Assembly (NCBI RefSeq): GCF_001659605.2
Contig: NC_035167.2
Span: forward strand, 868,001 to 932,000
DNA length: 64,000 nt
From: Manihot esculenta
Taxonomy: Eukaryota > Streptophyta > Magnoliopsida > Malpighiales > Euphorbiaceae
Direction: 5' to 3'
The position numbers and the translations under genes were made by a program. The notes under the pieces were generated by a model. That model did not search any database. It had not been told where the DNA came from and saw nothing but the letters and a program-made list of their open reading frames with translations. Below are positions 11,765 through 24,002 of the stretch, piece by piece. Positions within the stretch are counted from its first letter, which is position 1. Every line of letters starts with the position of its first letter.

Positions 11765-12960
11765 AGAGAATACTGGGTGAGTTGGCTTAATAACCTCTCC
11801 GATACTTATTTAAGTCAATATGTATAATAAGTAAATTATAAAATTAACCGTTAGAGAGAAGAGAGTTACCTAATTATGGATGATTATAGAGATTGTGAGC
11901 TCTTATAAAGTTTGGTATGATACGAAATCTTAGATAAAATAGAATACGGAGTCCATATAATATGAAATTTTATCAAATAAGTATAATATTCTAATATGGA
12001 TGATATCCTATTGTGATTAGATTCTACCACCTTATTTGAAATTATAAGATATTTGAATAATTGATATAATTTAGATTATCGAAATTCAGATTTAATATAT
12101 TTTAATATTAATCTACATTAGTCCTCTACAGTAGTCGAATCTTTAGATTCGATACCGTATTATTCCCTTTAACGAACTAAAATATAAGTATTTCAATAAA
12201 TGGATTTGTATGGTTAAATAAATGTTACTTAGAGATTTGATATTACATTGGTATTATGAGAAGTTGCATGGACATCAAATACTGATGAGGGTGTACAAAT
12301 CGCCTAAAGGGGCAATTAATTTACTAAAAAGGTGCTAGTAGGCAATTGGTTGTCTGAAAGAGCACTTTTATGTCGCTTAGAGATGCTCTTACATCACTTA
12401 AGTAATTGATTGTCTAAAAGGTACTTTTATGTTATTTAGGTACACTCTTACGTCGTCTAAGCCAGCAATTGACGTTTTTATATCACCTAAGTGGGTAATT
12501 AGTTATTTGAAAGGACACTCTTATGTCATTTAGGAGCGCTCTTACATCGCCTATGTGACCAATAGATTGCTTGAAAAGGCGCGTACCTAAGTAGACAATG
12601 GATTGCCTGAAAGGACGCTTTTACTTCGCCTAAGTGCTGAAAGGGCATCGCCTGAAGGCACTCTTACGTTGCCTAGAGAGACTTTTACATCGCCTGAGAG
12701 CGCTCTTACATCGCTTAAAAGTCGTTTAGGAGCACTCTTATGTCGTTTAAGTGGAGCAATTGATTACCCGAAAGAGTACTCTTATATCAACTTGATACAC
12801 GACTTTTACATTACACCTGATAACACTCTTAAACCACTTGTTGCTTGAATTTGAAAAAACCTGATAACACTCTTAAACCACTTAAGAAAGTAATAGGTTG
12901 CTTGAATTTGGATAAAGGTTTTTTAATATGTGGATAACATAACATGTTAAAATTTATCTG
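11765..12960. mobile_element. Decayed LTR-type repeat with internal degenerate tandem array
   Basis: 11780-12130 is similar to 15200-15520, sharing AATAAATTATAAAATTGA-like and GAAATCTTATCAAATAA motifs in the same order, so this is a dispersed repeat. From about 12300 to 12900 a degenerate array recurs with the words CACTCTTACGTCGCCTAAG and CAATTGATTGCCTGAAAGG. No coding domain remains. An LTR remnant is the best guess. Confidence 0.4.
12300..12900. repeat. Degenerate minisatellite-like array (TTACGTCGCCTAAG words)
   Basis: At least eight diverged copies of a phrase built from CTCTTACATCGCCTAAG and ATTGATTGCCTGAAAGG, at irregular spacing of roughly 40-70 bp. The ORF across 12603-12848 arises from this array and is not a gene. 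Confidence 0.6.
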
Positions 12961-13304
12961 TAAAATTAATTTTTATACAAAATATAAAAGCATAAAATTT
13001 GAATTAGTATTTCTTCATGTGATTTTAAAATTAATCGGAGTTTAAATCGAAAAATAAATGCAAAAGTAAAAAAATTATTACTTAACATTTATTATTAAAT
13101 ATGTGTAAACTTTACCTTACAAAATAATTTGTAATAGTTTTCTTTATTGTCATAAAATAATTTGTAATAGTTTTTTTATACAATAAAGAGCTCTAAACTA
13201 TAGATTTTATAAAATAAATTTAATAAAGGACTTATAAAATAAATTTAATAAATAACTTATAAAATAAATTTAATAAAGGAAGCGGATGATGAAGAAAGTA
13301 GAGT

Positions 13305-14410
13305 AAGAATGTGTAATGGATTGATTCGATTTTAAACTGAAATTGAAAATTTGAAAAATTGAAAAACTGAATTCATTAAAAATATTAATCGAAACTGAAC
13401 CGAATTGAGAGAAAAATTAAATCAAATCCAATTCCATTAATAAATCTTCATTCAACAGTGGCGCTTTTCTTTTCTTGTTCTCATTAGTTTTCTTTCAAAC
13501 TAGGGTACCCAGTCAGTTTGGGTAATCAAACAAATATACAGAAAATTAATCAAATACTTGAATATAAAATAAAAATCATCAAAACCCTCAAATTAATTCA
13601 TCAAACCCAAAATTCAAAATAGCGAGAAGGTGATTCAACAAAAATACAAATAATTTTAGAAATTGATACCCAGAAATTGAAAAAAAAAAACAAATATAGA
13701 TCTAGAAATTAAACATGCAAAGTGGGTGGGTGATTCAACAGACCAATAGATTCATAATCAAATAACCAAATATCTAAAATCATAGAACCAACAAATATTT
13801 GCATCAAAGAGAGTAGGCGATTTAACAAAATATTGATGCTTCTTGTGCGATGACTACCAGAGTAAGGCACGCGAACAATCGTAGAAGGCAATAATCGCTC
13901 ACCAATCGGATATAGCAATCGCATGCACAGGTGAAGGCAGTTGCAAAAACCGGTCAGTGAAGGAGTATCTATGCACCGGAGAAGGAGGTCTCACTTACCC
14001 TCGATGCAAAAAAAGAAATTTGTGAGGAAGAGAAAGGAGAAGAAGATGCAAAGAAAGATTAAAGGTGCTTGTATTTCTGTGCTTGTGGAAGAAGAAGAAG
14101 AAGTAGAGGAAGGAGAGGATCATAGCATCGTTTGTAGAAAAGTGAGGGGGGGGGGGGGGGGGGAGGTGGGTCTGGGGAGATCGATGAAGGTTAAGAAAGT
14201 GTGTGAATTAAGATTTTATACCCAAATACTAGGAAAAAAAACTGTGCAGTTTAGTTCTAGGTTTGATTCGATTTTTTTTCGGTTATGTGAAAATTGTATA
14301 GGATTGCTTAATTGAAATTTTTGAAAATTTATTTTAGAAAATTTAACTCATCAAACTGAATTGATCAATTCAATTTTTTAGTTTAAATTAAAAACTGCAC
14401 ATCCCTATTT
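13305..14410. mobile_element. Probable non-autonomous element with AT-rich inverted ends
   Basis: The left end (AAGAATGTGTAATGG, then ACTGAAATTG/AACTGAATTC words) is roughly mirrored by the right end (reverse complement TAGGGATGTGCAGTTTTTAA). This style of inverted, alpha-satellite-like A/T words is common in hAT MITEs. The interior holds a GAA-rich block and an 18-G run. TSD unresolved. Confidence 0.35.
14146..14163 (+). repeat. G18 homopolymer
   Basis: Eighteen consecutive G residues, exceptional in this AT-rich DNA. Confidence 0.9.
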
Positions 14411-14444
14411 GAATAATAACTAAAAGTAATTAAATATTTATGTA

Positions 14445-14760
14445 AAGTATATAGCGACGAAATTTAAAAATATTGTTATAAAATTTGTCACTGCAGTAGC
14501 AACCTGCAAATGTAGTCGTAAAAAGTTTTACGAACCGAGTATCAAACATGGAATTACGATCATCGCAACCATGCTGAGTACGCTGGTAAGCCTTTTGTGA
14601 TGAGAATAAAATTCTTTAGCGACGGTAATTATTTTGTCGCAGACACTCAAATTTCTAATAAAATATAAGTAAAATATATATTTTATTTTAACAGATTTTG
14701 TCACAGAATAAATTGCTTTAGAGACAAAAATATTTCCACCACAAAAGTTTAAATTTCTAA
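14445..14760. repeat. Subterminal-repeat-like block (GCGACGAAA / TTGTCGC)
   Basis: Repeated short words such as AGCGACGAAAT, TTAGCGACGGT, TTTTGTCGCAG and TTTGTCAC in both orientations, typical of the subterminal regions of CACTA-type elements. No transposase present. Confidence 0.35.
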
Positions 14761-15119
14761 AATAGTGTGAGGGATATATAAGTCAGGGAGAGCACTTCTT
14801 AGTTCAAACTAAAATATCGAATTGATCGATTTTAATTGAGTAATTCAATTATTTAAAATATTTAATTTAATTAAAATATTTTAATTTTTAATTTAATTAA
14901 ATTTAAACATATTAAATAATTGACTAATTAAAGTAACTGATTTTCACTACATACTAGCCCAAGTTACTCAACCCAACTCCGCAGCCTAGCCCCTTCCCCC
15001 TTTGACCCTTCAGCCCTTCTCTTTCTTTCCCCATCCCCGGTTCAGTCTTTCCTCTTCTGCCTAAAACTTAAAATCTCTAATCCCCTTCCAAATTCCTAAT
15101 CACTCAAATTTTTATTTGA

Positions 15120-16060
15120 TCATAATTTTTTTTAAATAATAAAAAAGTGTGAAATATATAATTTTTATATCATTTTTCATTAACGGTATTAATAATATTA
15201 TTCACATTATATCTTTTAAAATATATCCAATACTTTAATAAATAAATTATAAAATTGATTGTTAGACGAAGATCATAAGCAATGTATAGAGTGTGTAAAA
15301 TAGAATTTAAATAATATAAAATTTTAAATAAAATAAAATATAAAATTTTAAATAAAATAAAATATGAAATCTTATCAAATAAAAATAATATTATGTTATA
15401 GTTAGAATTTTAATGATATTCGATGTAATAGAATATTTAAATAGTTAACGTTATTTAAAGCATGAAAAGTTGAATTTAATATATTTTAATATTAATTTAT
15501 ATTATAAAATATATAATTATTAAAATTATAAATTCATAACACTTGCTTTAAAAAAATTCTAATACTTATAATTATTATATATTTTTTATTATAATTTTTT
15601 AATTAATATAAATTTTATTGTTTGATATTCTATATTATTTTTATTTATTTTATATTTATATGCTTTATTATATGTGTGTACGATCCCTTCAGATAAAGGT
15701 TTCGTCCCTAAAAATAATCATTAAAAAATATGAAATAAGCGTAAAAAATAAAAAATAATTGTTTATCGATAAATCGCTGCAGGAATATCGCATTTCCTTA
15801 AAAACCAACTTTCCATATATGTAGAAAATTATCATTTTTATTTATAGAATCTCAACTCATACTATAATTAAAAAGAAAAAAATATATTTTATAGAAATAA
15901 TTATTATTGTATTTAACTAATTAAAATATTTTTATATTTTTTTAATTACATTAAAAATTCTATTTATTTTACTTCCGTCAATATAAAAGGACCAGTTAAA
16001 ATTTAAGTTTTTTTACCGTTAGTCTATATTGAATAGTCTAAATTACCCTTATTATTGCAT
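15120..16060. other. AT-rich intergenic DNA with a copy of the 11.8 kb repeat
   Basis: 15200-15520 matches 11780-12130 at low identity. The remainder is A/T-rich with nothing recognised. Confidence 0.4.
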
Positions 16061-16390
16061 GTGGCTTTTGACTTTTTGAGCTATCAGCTTTGTTCCTACG
16101 TAAATAGCACACAGCTCAGCACTAAGAGTGGATGGCTTTCCAAAAGCTACGAAGCCACCTTGCCTCTCGCCATTGGAATTTCGTAGGCACCATCGACATT
16201 AATCTTGAGGCACTGAAAGTCTGGTCTCATCCATGTACCTTCCACGCCTTTGCGGTGGAGGAGCCAACTTGACCGGAAAGCTTAGAGTTAACTTCATGAA
16301 ACTGTCTTGCTTGGTTAACAGCTAGCATCAGTAATGTCTCAGTGGCAGTAGCCTTGGGATCAAAATCAGACTGGCCATCTAAACTAGCAT
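16060..16390 (-). pseudogene. RNase H-like (RVT_3 type) retroelement fragment
   Basis: Reading the minus strand leftward gives a block ending WMRPDFQCLKINVDGAYE, then, after one frameshift, GKPSTLSAELCAIYVGTKLIA. The K[IL]NVDGA motif after a W.RP stretch, and the later SAELCAI, are hallmarks of the RNase H domain found in plant LINE reverse transcriptases and their domesticated single-domain relatives. An upstream in-frame stop and the frameshift make this a pseudogene. Catalytic completeness cannot be judged. Confidence 0.6.
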
Positions 16391-16399
16391 CACGATTGG

Positions 16400-16525
16400 T
16401 AACATCATTTTTCTACGGATCGTATGGAGTATGAGCATGAACAAGAGCAAAGGTAAAAGAGAACAATAGAGCAATGACGGCGATGATGAGGGAGAGGCTA
16501 GGGCGAGCTTCCAAGCCATATTGAA
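16400..16525 (-). pseudogene. Orphan hydrophobic leader fragment
   Basis: On the minus strand one frame gives a short basic segment followed by SLIIAVIALLFSFTFALVHA, then HTPYDP and a stop. It resembles a signal peptide with a cleavage site after VHA. It lies just upstream of the RNase H fragment in the same orientation; whether the two were ever one gene is unknown. Confidence 0.3.
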
Positions 16526-17032
16526 ATGAAAGGTTTCTGTCATTGAGATGGAAGCATGTGATTTAAGAATTGTATATATAAGAGTTGATGTGATTAATAA
16601 AGACAGGGAGTTCTATTTTCGCGACAGTGTGGGATTATAGCTCCAAACAGAGGAAATCTCTCTTCTTTCCCTGTTGTTATTAATTATATGTAATATCCAA
16701 ATTGGATGATTATGATAATATATAAATAAATTATTATCTATTTTTTCACTATAATAATATATAAATAAATTATTATAATTCTATTTAATTTTATTTTATT
16801 TTTAATTTTTTTTAATATTAAATAAATTTTAATATTTTTAAAATGAATATAATTAAAAATTTAATAAAAATATTATTTTTTAATATGTGTAAATAAATAA
16901 AGTGAACAAAAACTATAAATAAAAAAGAAAATATTCTTATTTTTATTATTTTAGGTTATTATATGTCATTGCGTCACTATATTATAAAAATAAAAAAACT
17001 GAAATATTAACTTTTGGACTCAACAAATTCAG

Positions 17033-17041
17033 TTATATATA
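17033..17041 (+). promoter_or_regulatory. TATA box of the F-box gene
   Basis: TTATATATA lies 168 bp upstream of the F-box ATG, followed by a GA-rich leader. Confidence 0.5.
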
Positions 17042-17208
17042 GAAAAAAAGGGAGGAGATCTTTGTACACTACTCAGCAAGAACCTAGAATTTCTCCTTAG
17101 AGAAGTTACTCAATTCTCTTACACCAAACAGAAATCTTAGAGAAATCAAAGAGAAAGGCATTTCTCTTTGTTTTCCCTCTCACAATTCAAAACTCGCTTT
17201 CTAGGAAG

Positions 17209-18498
17209 ATGTCGGATTACTTACCTACAGAGGTTCTACTGGAGATTCTGGTGAGGCTGCCTGCAAAATCACTTGTTCGATTCAGCTGTGTTTCAAAATC
17301 ATGGTATTTTCTTATCTTTAGCCCAGATTTCAATTTTATGTATACCCAATTCACTTCCACCATCAACAAGGACAAGCCTGCTCAGATAATGATCAGGAAC
17401 TATTCTAGGACTTATGGGAAAGAGATGTTTACTATGCATAATGACGATATGTCGTTTGGTGATTATCAAATACTTGATTGTCCATTCAAGAGTACTTATG
17501 GTTATCTTCTTGATGTAATTGGTAGCTGTAATGGGTTAGTTTGTTTGACTGATAGAAATGTTCCTATGAATAGGGGTTGGTATGCCACAGAAAGCCCAAT
17601 TCCAACACCAAAACCCATTTTTCTATGGAACCCTTCACTTGGAATATCCATGAATCTTCCTTTGATTGGTGATGCATTTAATCGTGTAGTTCTTGGGTTG
17701 GGTTTTGATTCCATAAATTTTGATTATAAGGTTGTGAGAATAGAGTTTTGTTATGGGGCTGTATGTGAGATTGATATTTTCAGGTTAAGTGAGGATTCTT
17801 GGAGGAGGTTTGGAGGTAAAAGAAAAGTAGGCTTCCCTTCTTACTATGACATGAGATCACCTCAGGCTTTTGTGAATGGAAATATCAATTGGATTGGATG
17901 TTATATAGAGGAGGACGAAGAAGAGATTACTTGTAAAACATTGATTGTAGCAACGTTTGATGTGGGCAAAGAAGTATTTGGAGACCTAGAAGTGCCAAAG
18001 GAGTTAGAAACTGGTGGTGATGATGAGTTTCAGCTGTCACTTGTGGTACTCCATAAATCTCTTTCTTTGATACGATATGAAGATGGAGAATACCCGTGCT
18101 TTAATCGATGTTGCATATGGATGATGCACGAATATGGCGTGGCAGAATCTTGGACCAAAATGTATACCATTTCTCCATACAATGGTTTCTCAAGGACATT
18201 GAACATAAGGACAAATGGAGAGCTTCTGCTTGTGACGAGTAACGGAGGGCTGGTTTCATTTGACCCTGAAAGCAGAAGCATTAGACAGCTAAAAGTTTAT
18301 GGAGAACAATTCTCTTTTGTTGTGGGTACTTACATGGAGAGTCTTGTGCTATCAGAAGGCTTCAGTAGGATCTTGTTGCAAGCAGCTTTTTCGAAGGCAA
18401 CTCCTCATGACAAGGCAAGAGGGAACTACAGTGTTATAAAGCCCAGCAGGCTAAAGAGAAACCGGATCTGGAAGAATAGCAACAACCAGCGGGATTAA
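17209..18498 (+). CDS. F-box protein with F-box-associated (FBA) domain
   Basis: A single-exon ORF of 429 residues. Residues 4-45 form the F-box (LPTEVLLEILVRLPAKSLVR, then C.SKSW). An FBA region follows from about 95 to 370, with the typical SCNGLVCL, FLWNPSLG and GFDS...DYKVVRI motifs. The family supplies the substrate-recognition subunit of SCF ubiquitin ligases: the F-box binds SKP1/ASK and the FBA region binds a target. The closest functional group known to me is the At3g06240/CPR1-like F-box/kelch-type set; the substrate cannot be predicted. The start is the first ATG after a TATA-like motif and leader. The C-terminus (about 395-429) is basic and low in order. The gene appears intact. 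Confidence 0.92.
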   Translation: MSDYLPTEVLLEILVRLPAKSLVRFSCVSKSWYFLIFSPDFNFMYTQFTSTINKDKPAQIMIRNYSRTYGKEMFTMHNDDMSFGDYQILDCPFKSTYGYLLDVIGSCNGLVCLTDRNVPMNRGWYATESPIPTPKPIFLWNPSLGISMNLPLIGDAFNRVVLGLGFDSINFDYKVVRIEFCYGAVCEIDIFRLSEDSWRRFGGKRKVGFPSYYDMRSPQAFVNGNINWIGCYIEEDEEEITCKTLIVATFDVGKEVFGDLEVPKELETGGDDEFQLSLVVLHKSLSLIRYEDGEYPCFNRCCIWMMHEYGVAESWTKMYTISPYNGFSRTLNIRTNGELLLVTSNGGLVSFDPESRSIRQLKVYGEQFSFVVGTYMESLVLSEGFSRILLQAAFSKATPHDKARGNYSVIKPSRLKRNRIWKNSNNQRD

Positions 18499-18499
18499 T

Positions 18500-20380
18500 A
18501 TATTGTACTTTGTCTTTACACCTTTTCTTTAGTAGAGCATTGTCTGAGAACTGGTTTTAATACCAAACTCAATTATCTTGTTTGTGTACTGGTTACTATC
18601 TATTATCAGCAATGCAATTGGCTATGTAGAACTAATTTGTCTTTTCAGTGAAAATTTTATTTTCATTGCATCCTTTGATGTCTTGTTATGCCATTAACCT
18701 TAAAATCTCTAGTATCTGAGTGCATAATAGTTTTTATTAAGTTGACAAGTACTGGCTTGTGTAGGCAATGGATGCAAAATGGGAACGAAAAACAATCCTG
18801 CAGCTATTATTAGTGCAATGAATATTTAGATTTTCAGAATCCTTTTCAGGCAATAATTAGTTTATCTTTCAACTTAAGAGTGATTGTGAACTTTCGAATG
18901 CCTAAAAGAGAGTTGACTATATGTGAGAGAACTTCGAGTTGTGCTGCTCTAAGGTGAGTAGTACTTAGCAATGTGGTTTTTCAATCTTGCTAATCAAGAA
19001 GCACACAGTGTTCAAGTGTTGATTTCAAACCTATCTCCTGGTTTACATTCTATCTTCTTATTTCAGCTGAAATGGATGTGAAAGAACATTTCAGCTGAAA
19101 CTTGTTATTTTCATCACCTTTTTCATTATTTTTTTCTTGCACAATGACTTGCCGGTATAGTTTGAGCAAAATTGCTTTATTCTTAAGTTTCTTGTGATGG
19201 TGAGTGATTATCTTTAATATGCACAGATGGATAGATGCATATTCTGTGTGTGGAAATAAATTGCAATTGGTGTTTTATGTTCTTCATCATCTTCTTCTTT
19301 ACTAAGATGCCATGCATAAAGCTTGTGTGAATCATCTTACCTTATCATCTGAACATGCCACTGATGAACGCTGTTTTCCTTTATCCTTTTGTTTGTTCTA
19401 TGCTCTCTTCACAATTCTTCAATATCTGCACTTTATTTGATGAATTATGGTATATACTAACTCAAATGAAAGCAACTAATAATGAGTGTTAGAATAAGTG
19501 ATTCGATACTATTCTTGGCAGGTCGAGAGTTAGATTCTCATGAATCATGAATAGAGCAAATACTTGCAGGGGACAATTTATCTTCGGTATGTAAACTACC
19601 TGTAATTATACTATAAAAAGTAGATCTCACCATGATCATGAAAAATATCTACTCATTATACATATAATAATTAATAATATAGAATAATTTTTCTAATATA
19701 TATTCACTATAGACTTTCGATGTTGTTTAATAAAGATTACCGGCAATTTCATTCAAGTTGAAGGATTGCGAATCTACGACTTGAAATTAGGGTTATCGGA
19801 TGATTAACCTGAAAAAAAAAAAGCGAATTAGACAAATCTTTTTTATCAATAAGCTCAAATCGATCAAACAATCCTTAAAAAAAAAAATAACTATGAAATA
19901 TTTCAAATGTTATTAAAAGATACTTTTATGTTTATATTATATTAAAAAAAATAAAAAATCAAACCCATTTCTTTTGCGATATTACCATTACTTCTTTAAA
20001 AAAAAGAAGTTCACAACTCGTATGCTTGTCCATGACTCGTATGCCTGCTTTTTCTCCGAGAAAAGTAGTTTACTATTCGTGTATTTTCTTCTCCGCAGAA
20101 CTTGTTTCATTCGACTGTATTCTCGACTATAATATGATTCTATTAAAAATGATTTTGATCACTCTAATTTTAATTGATTTATATACTATATACATAGGGA
20201 ATAATTCTCTTAATAGACTCAAATTAAGAGTGAATAATCAAAGAATTTAAAATGACCATCACATTTAACCTAATAGCCCCAATTCTTTGAAGACTCCATA
20301 GATAAATTAGCCCTAATCCCCAATGTCCTTTGACTTATCCTGTGTATCTCATCTCTACAAGGTCCGCCTAATGTTCCCTA
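18500..20380. other. 3' flank of the F-box gene and intergenic DNA
   Basis: Mixed-composition sequence to about 19450 (likely 3' UTR and flank), then AT-rich. No coding region recognised. Confidence 0.4.
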
Positions 20381-20399
20381 TTGAAAATCGTCCATCATT

Positions 20400-20757
20400 G
20401 TGGGCCCATCTCAATCCAACGGCTATAATCATATCATCCGTAACATCATCAACCGTCAAACAGTCTCCTAATGACTTACACGTGTCATAAAGCCGGTATT
20501 TACATGACGTCAAAAGTCTGCAATACTAGAACCGTTTCCGGTTTTCCCTTTTTTTTATCTCTATTATACGCGCAGAGTTGAATAATAATCAGTACGCGCC
20601 ATTTGTGTGCATTGATGTACGATAACGGCTATCTGTGATGCGATACGGCTCAGATTCGGAGTGGTTTTTCTTTCTGTACGTTACAGAGTGGAGGATGGAT
20701 TTGAGCTCTTATTTAGTAAATGCAAACGCAGATGCCAATCTTGAGCTGGCCCAATAG
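20400..20757 (+). other. Promoter-like stretch followed by a 20-codon ORF
   Basis: The stretch contains the ABRE/G-box-like TTACACGTGTCAT (about 20477) and a perfect ATGACGTCA-type CRE/TGACG site (about 20503), then an ATG at 20695 opening a 20-codon ORF (MDLSSYLVNANADANLELAQ) that stops at 20755-20757. It looks like the 5' end of a gene whose body is absent, but short ORFs arise by chance. Confidence 0.3.
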
Positions 20758-20959
20758 TAGAAACTTCTTTATATATTTTTTGTTTTTTCGCCAGAAACTT
20801 CTCTGTATCGTTCAAAGAATACAGAACGTGGAGACTGTACTTGCCAATTATATGTGTACACGTCATTGTAAATTGATCTGCCTATGGGCCAAATTTGGAA
20901 ACCTCCATCATTGTTTTTATTTTTACTTCCATATTTGTTTTAATTTTTATGGAAAGTAA

Positions 20960-22440
20960 AATCTCCCTTGAGATTTGGATAATTAAATTTTTAAAATCAA
21001 AAGTTACATCATTTATATTTTGATAAATTATATTTTAATTTTTAAATTTAACATTATTAATAAATTTATTTTTATATTTTTAAAATTAAATTCTTAAATA
21101 TATATATATATAGTTATTATTTATAATTTCGTTAATAAATTAATTAACAGGAAAATAAATATTTTAAATATTTAAAATATACTCGAAACACTTAAATTCT
21201 TTTTAATGTAAGTGAAATTTTTATATTATTTAAACTATACTTTAATTTTTAAATTTTAGTATAATTGATAGATTAATATTTATATTTTTAAAATTAAATT
21301 TTTAAATTTTTTTAAATTTAATCCGTCTAAAATTATAATTATTCAATCTATTATAATATTAATTCAAAATTAGAAGAGAGTTAAATTTATTCTGAAAGTA
21401 TAATTTCTTCCTAAAATACACTTTATAAAATCTTAAAATTTATTTAAAAGTTATTCAATATCACTTAAAAATAGCTAAAATTATAAATATTTTTTTAAAA
21501 TTTTGAAGGTAGAAGTATTGAAATATTTTAATAAATAAAAGTTAAAGAATAAAAAATATTAAAAATTAATTAAATAAGATATTATAGATAAGTTAATGGA
21601 GATTTAAGTGTTCTTTTAAATAAAAAATGAACGATCAAAATGTTTAGATTATAATAAAGGAGAATAAACTGATTATAGATGAATTTAAGTGTATAATTTT
21701 AAAAATTTAGAGATTTATCCATTAATTATATTAAAATTCAAGAACTCATTATAAATTTAAAAAAAAATAATAAAGATATTTTTATAATTTTTAACCTTAA
21801 AAAATAGTAGAAAAATCTTTAATTTGAATGAACGGATTTTAGAGGAATTTAAATGTTTAATTTTAAAAATTATAAAAATTAATTCGTTAATTATAACGGA
21901 ATTCAAGAATTAAAAGTATAATTTTTCTATATATTTTATTTAAATTATTATGATTATTATTTCATCAAAAGCCACAATACACATGTACAATGAGTCATGA
22001 TTAGATTGCGGGTCAAATTATTTATCGGAGTTGTTATTTGTGGATATATATTAATCTCCATATTTTCAGTTTAAATTAATTGAATAACTAAAATTTTTAA
22101 ACTTATTGAAAAAAAATTATTATCCGAACAAAAAAAAAAGCTTAATTTAATTTGAATGGTTTCAAAAGTAGTCTACTTTTTTTTTTTTTAAATTTGTGTT
22201 GAACACAACTTTTTATTTTTATTTTTTTACTTGAGAATGTAAAATCTAGATTATGTTAAAATCGTATTTTGTGGTATTCCGTGGCGTTGTTAACAAATAA
22301 TAAAATTTTTTAAATACTATAAGAAAATATTAATGTGATAAATAAAATATAATTATTAATTAAAATAATAAAAATATAAAAAAATATTATATGATTTCGC
22401 TTATTTTTATTTTAAAGTTTGTAATTCAATTTATGTTTAA
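20960..22440. other. Very AT-rich intergenic DNA
   Basis: Dense A/T with repeated TAATTTTTAAATTT-like words in both orientations (for example near 21030-21300 and 21690-21920), probably layered old MITEs. No ORFs of interest. Confidence 0.4.
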
Positions 22441-23200
22441 GTATAATGAAGTGAGATCCAGTAGGGTGTTTAGATATGTATATCTAAATAGAAACTCAAT
22501 TTGATGGGTTGATCATCGATCTGTGATTGATTTTATAAGGTCCTTCCACATTTGATGTTTGAGAAAAGAGATCTGTAAAATATGAGAAGACGGTTAAAGA
22601 TCCATCGGAAATGTCGCGCATAGACTTTCTGATGCTCAAGTCAGATCGGAAACCTTTTAATTGTGTCCAGAGAAATAAAACAAAGAGGAGAATAGAAGAG
22701 AAAGCTCCCTAAAGAGGAAGGATGGATTTTAGGATTTCTCTCCGTGTGTCGGCGAAAGAGAGAGTCCATCCTTTTGGTTAGTTCAGTGAGATATATATAT
22801 ATATATCTCTAATTGCTCTGACGCTTCTGGTGTGTGTCCCCATTAGACGAGGCAGAGATACTTTTATGCAGGTGTGTAATGCAGTACATTAATGATGGGC
22901 AACATGACAGTAAATACAATGCCAACTAGTTTGTACGTTCCGCACACGCATTTATGATCCTGGAAAATGATCAATGTGTAGGAGGTCGGATAGTGCTCGA
23001 CCTTTAATGAGGTCGGTGATCTCCATATATGATTTTCATTTGCAGTACATGCCTTGGAGTTGCCAGTCTATCCGTTTCGATCTTTGATAAAATTAGGGGT
23101 GTTGATGGTCGGATCTTTATACTCTATCCCGATCTGACCAGATGAAAAAATTCATACGATCTTTCTAAATTCCGTATACACGTGTCATAATCTTAATAAA
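22440..23200. mobile_element. Probable solo-LTR-like remnant
   Basis: A less AT-rich island that includes GATGCTCAAGTCAGATCGG, close to GACGCTCAAGTCAG in the LTR at 27215-27710, plus repeated AGGTCGG words. An (AT)n run lies near 22790. No coding domain or clear ends. Confidence 0.3.
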
Positions 23201-24002
23201 TTTATTTTCTATATATTATCAAAATAATAACTCCTAATATGATTTCAACATTTAAAGACATCTAGAAATTACTACTATTTATGTAATGCATAATATTATG
23301 ATATATTATTCATAGGCCCTCGATAAAAAAATCAATCAAATCATACCTTACTTTTTCATATATTTTTCAAAAAAACTAAAAGAAAGCAAAAACAGGAAGC
23401 ATGTTCTCGGATATTTATAAGGTGCATGCTGACTTTGTTTAGAGTTGTGCACAATGAGTTTTTTTTTTTTTTTTTTTTTTTTCTGAATTTTTTTCCTTCT
23501 ATGTTTTTTTTTTTTTAAAAAAACACTTTATTGGTGTAAGATCATCTCAATTCATATTTGTATTCAGGTGTATACTCATATAAAGTTGATATTTTTAATA
23601 GCATTCAGAACCCTTCGATTCAAAACAGCACATAAATTGGTTCAGGAAAAAAGTCCATAATTCATTTCAATTTATATAAAATCTGAAATTAGTGAAACAA
23701 TTAATTAGTCTGAATTTACAAAAAAAATTAATTAATCTGAAATTACATGTTTAACTTAATTTTTTAAAGAATTTTTTCTCTCTAATTATTATTGGGTCTA
23801 TTAAAATTCTATTAAATATAAAAAATATAAATGCTTCATTTCTTAAGAAAAAATTTAAATAGATTTTTACATAATCGCGCTTGATTTTTTTTTTAAATAA
23901 AAAATTTTAAATTAAAATAATAAAATTTTTTATATTTTAAAAAAATTAAGAGTAAATAAATCAATTGAATTGAATTATTGTGAAATATATATTTGATGTG
24001 GT

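Noticed and set aside
12603..12848. 81-codon ORF
   Set aside because: Arises from the degenerate repeat array.
13941..14315. 124-codon ORF with Glu-rich and Gly-rich runs
   Set aside because: Coded by a GAA block and the G18 run inside a probable MITE; no conserved motif.
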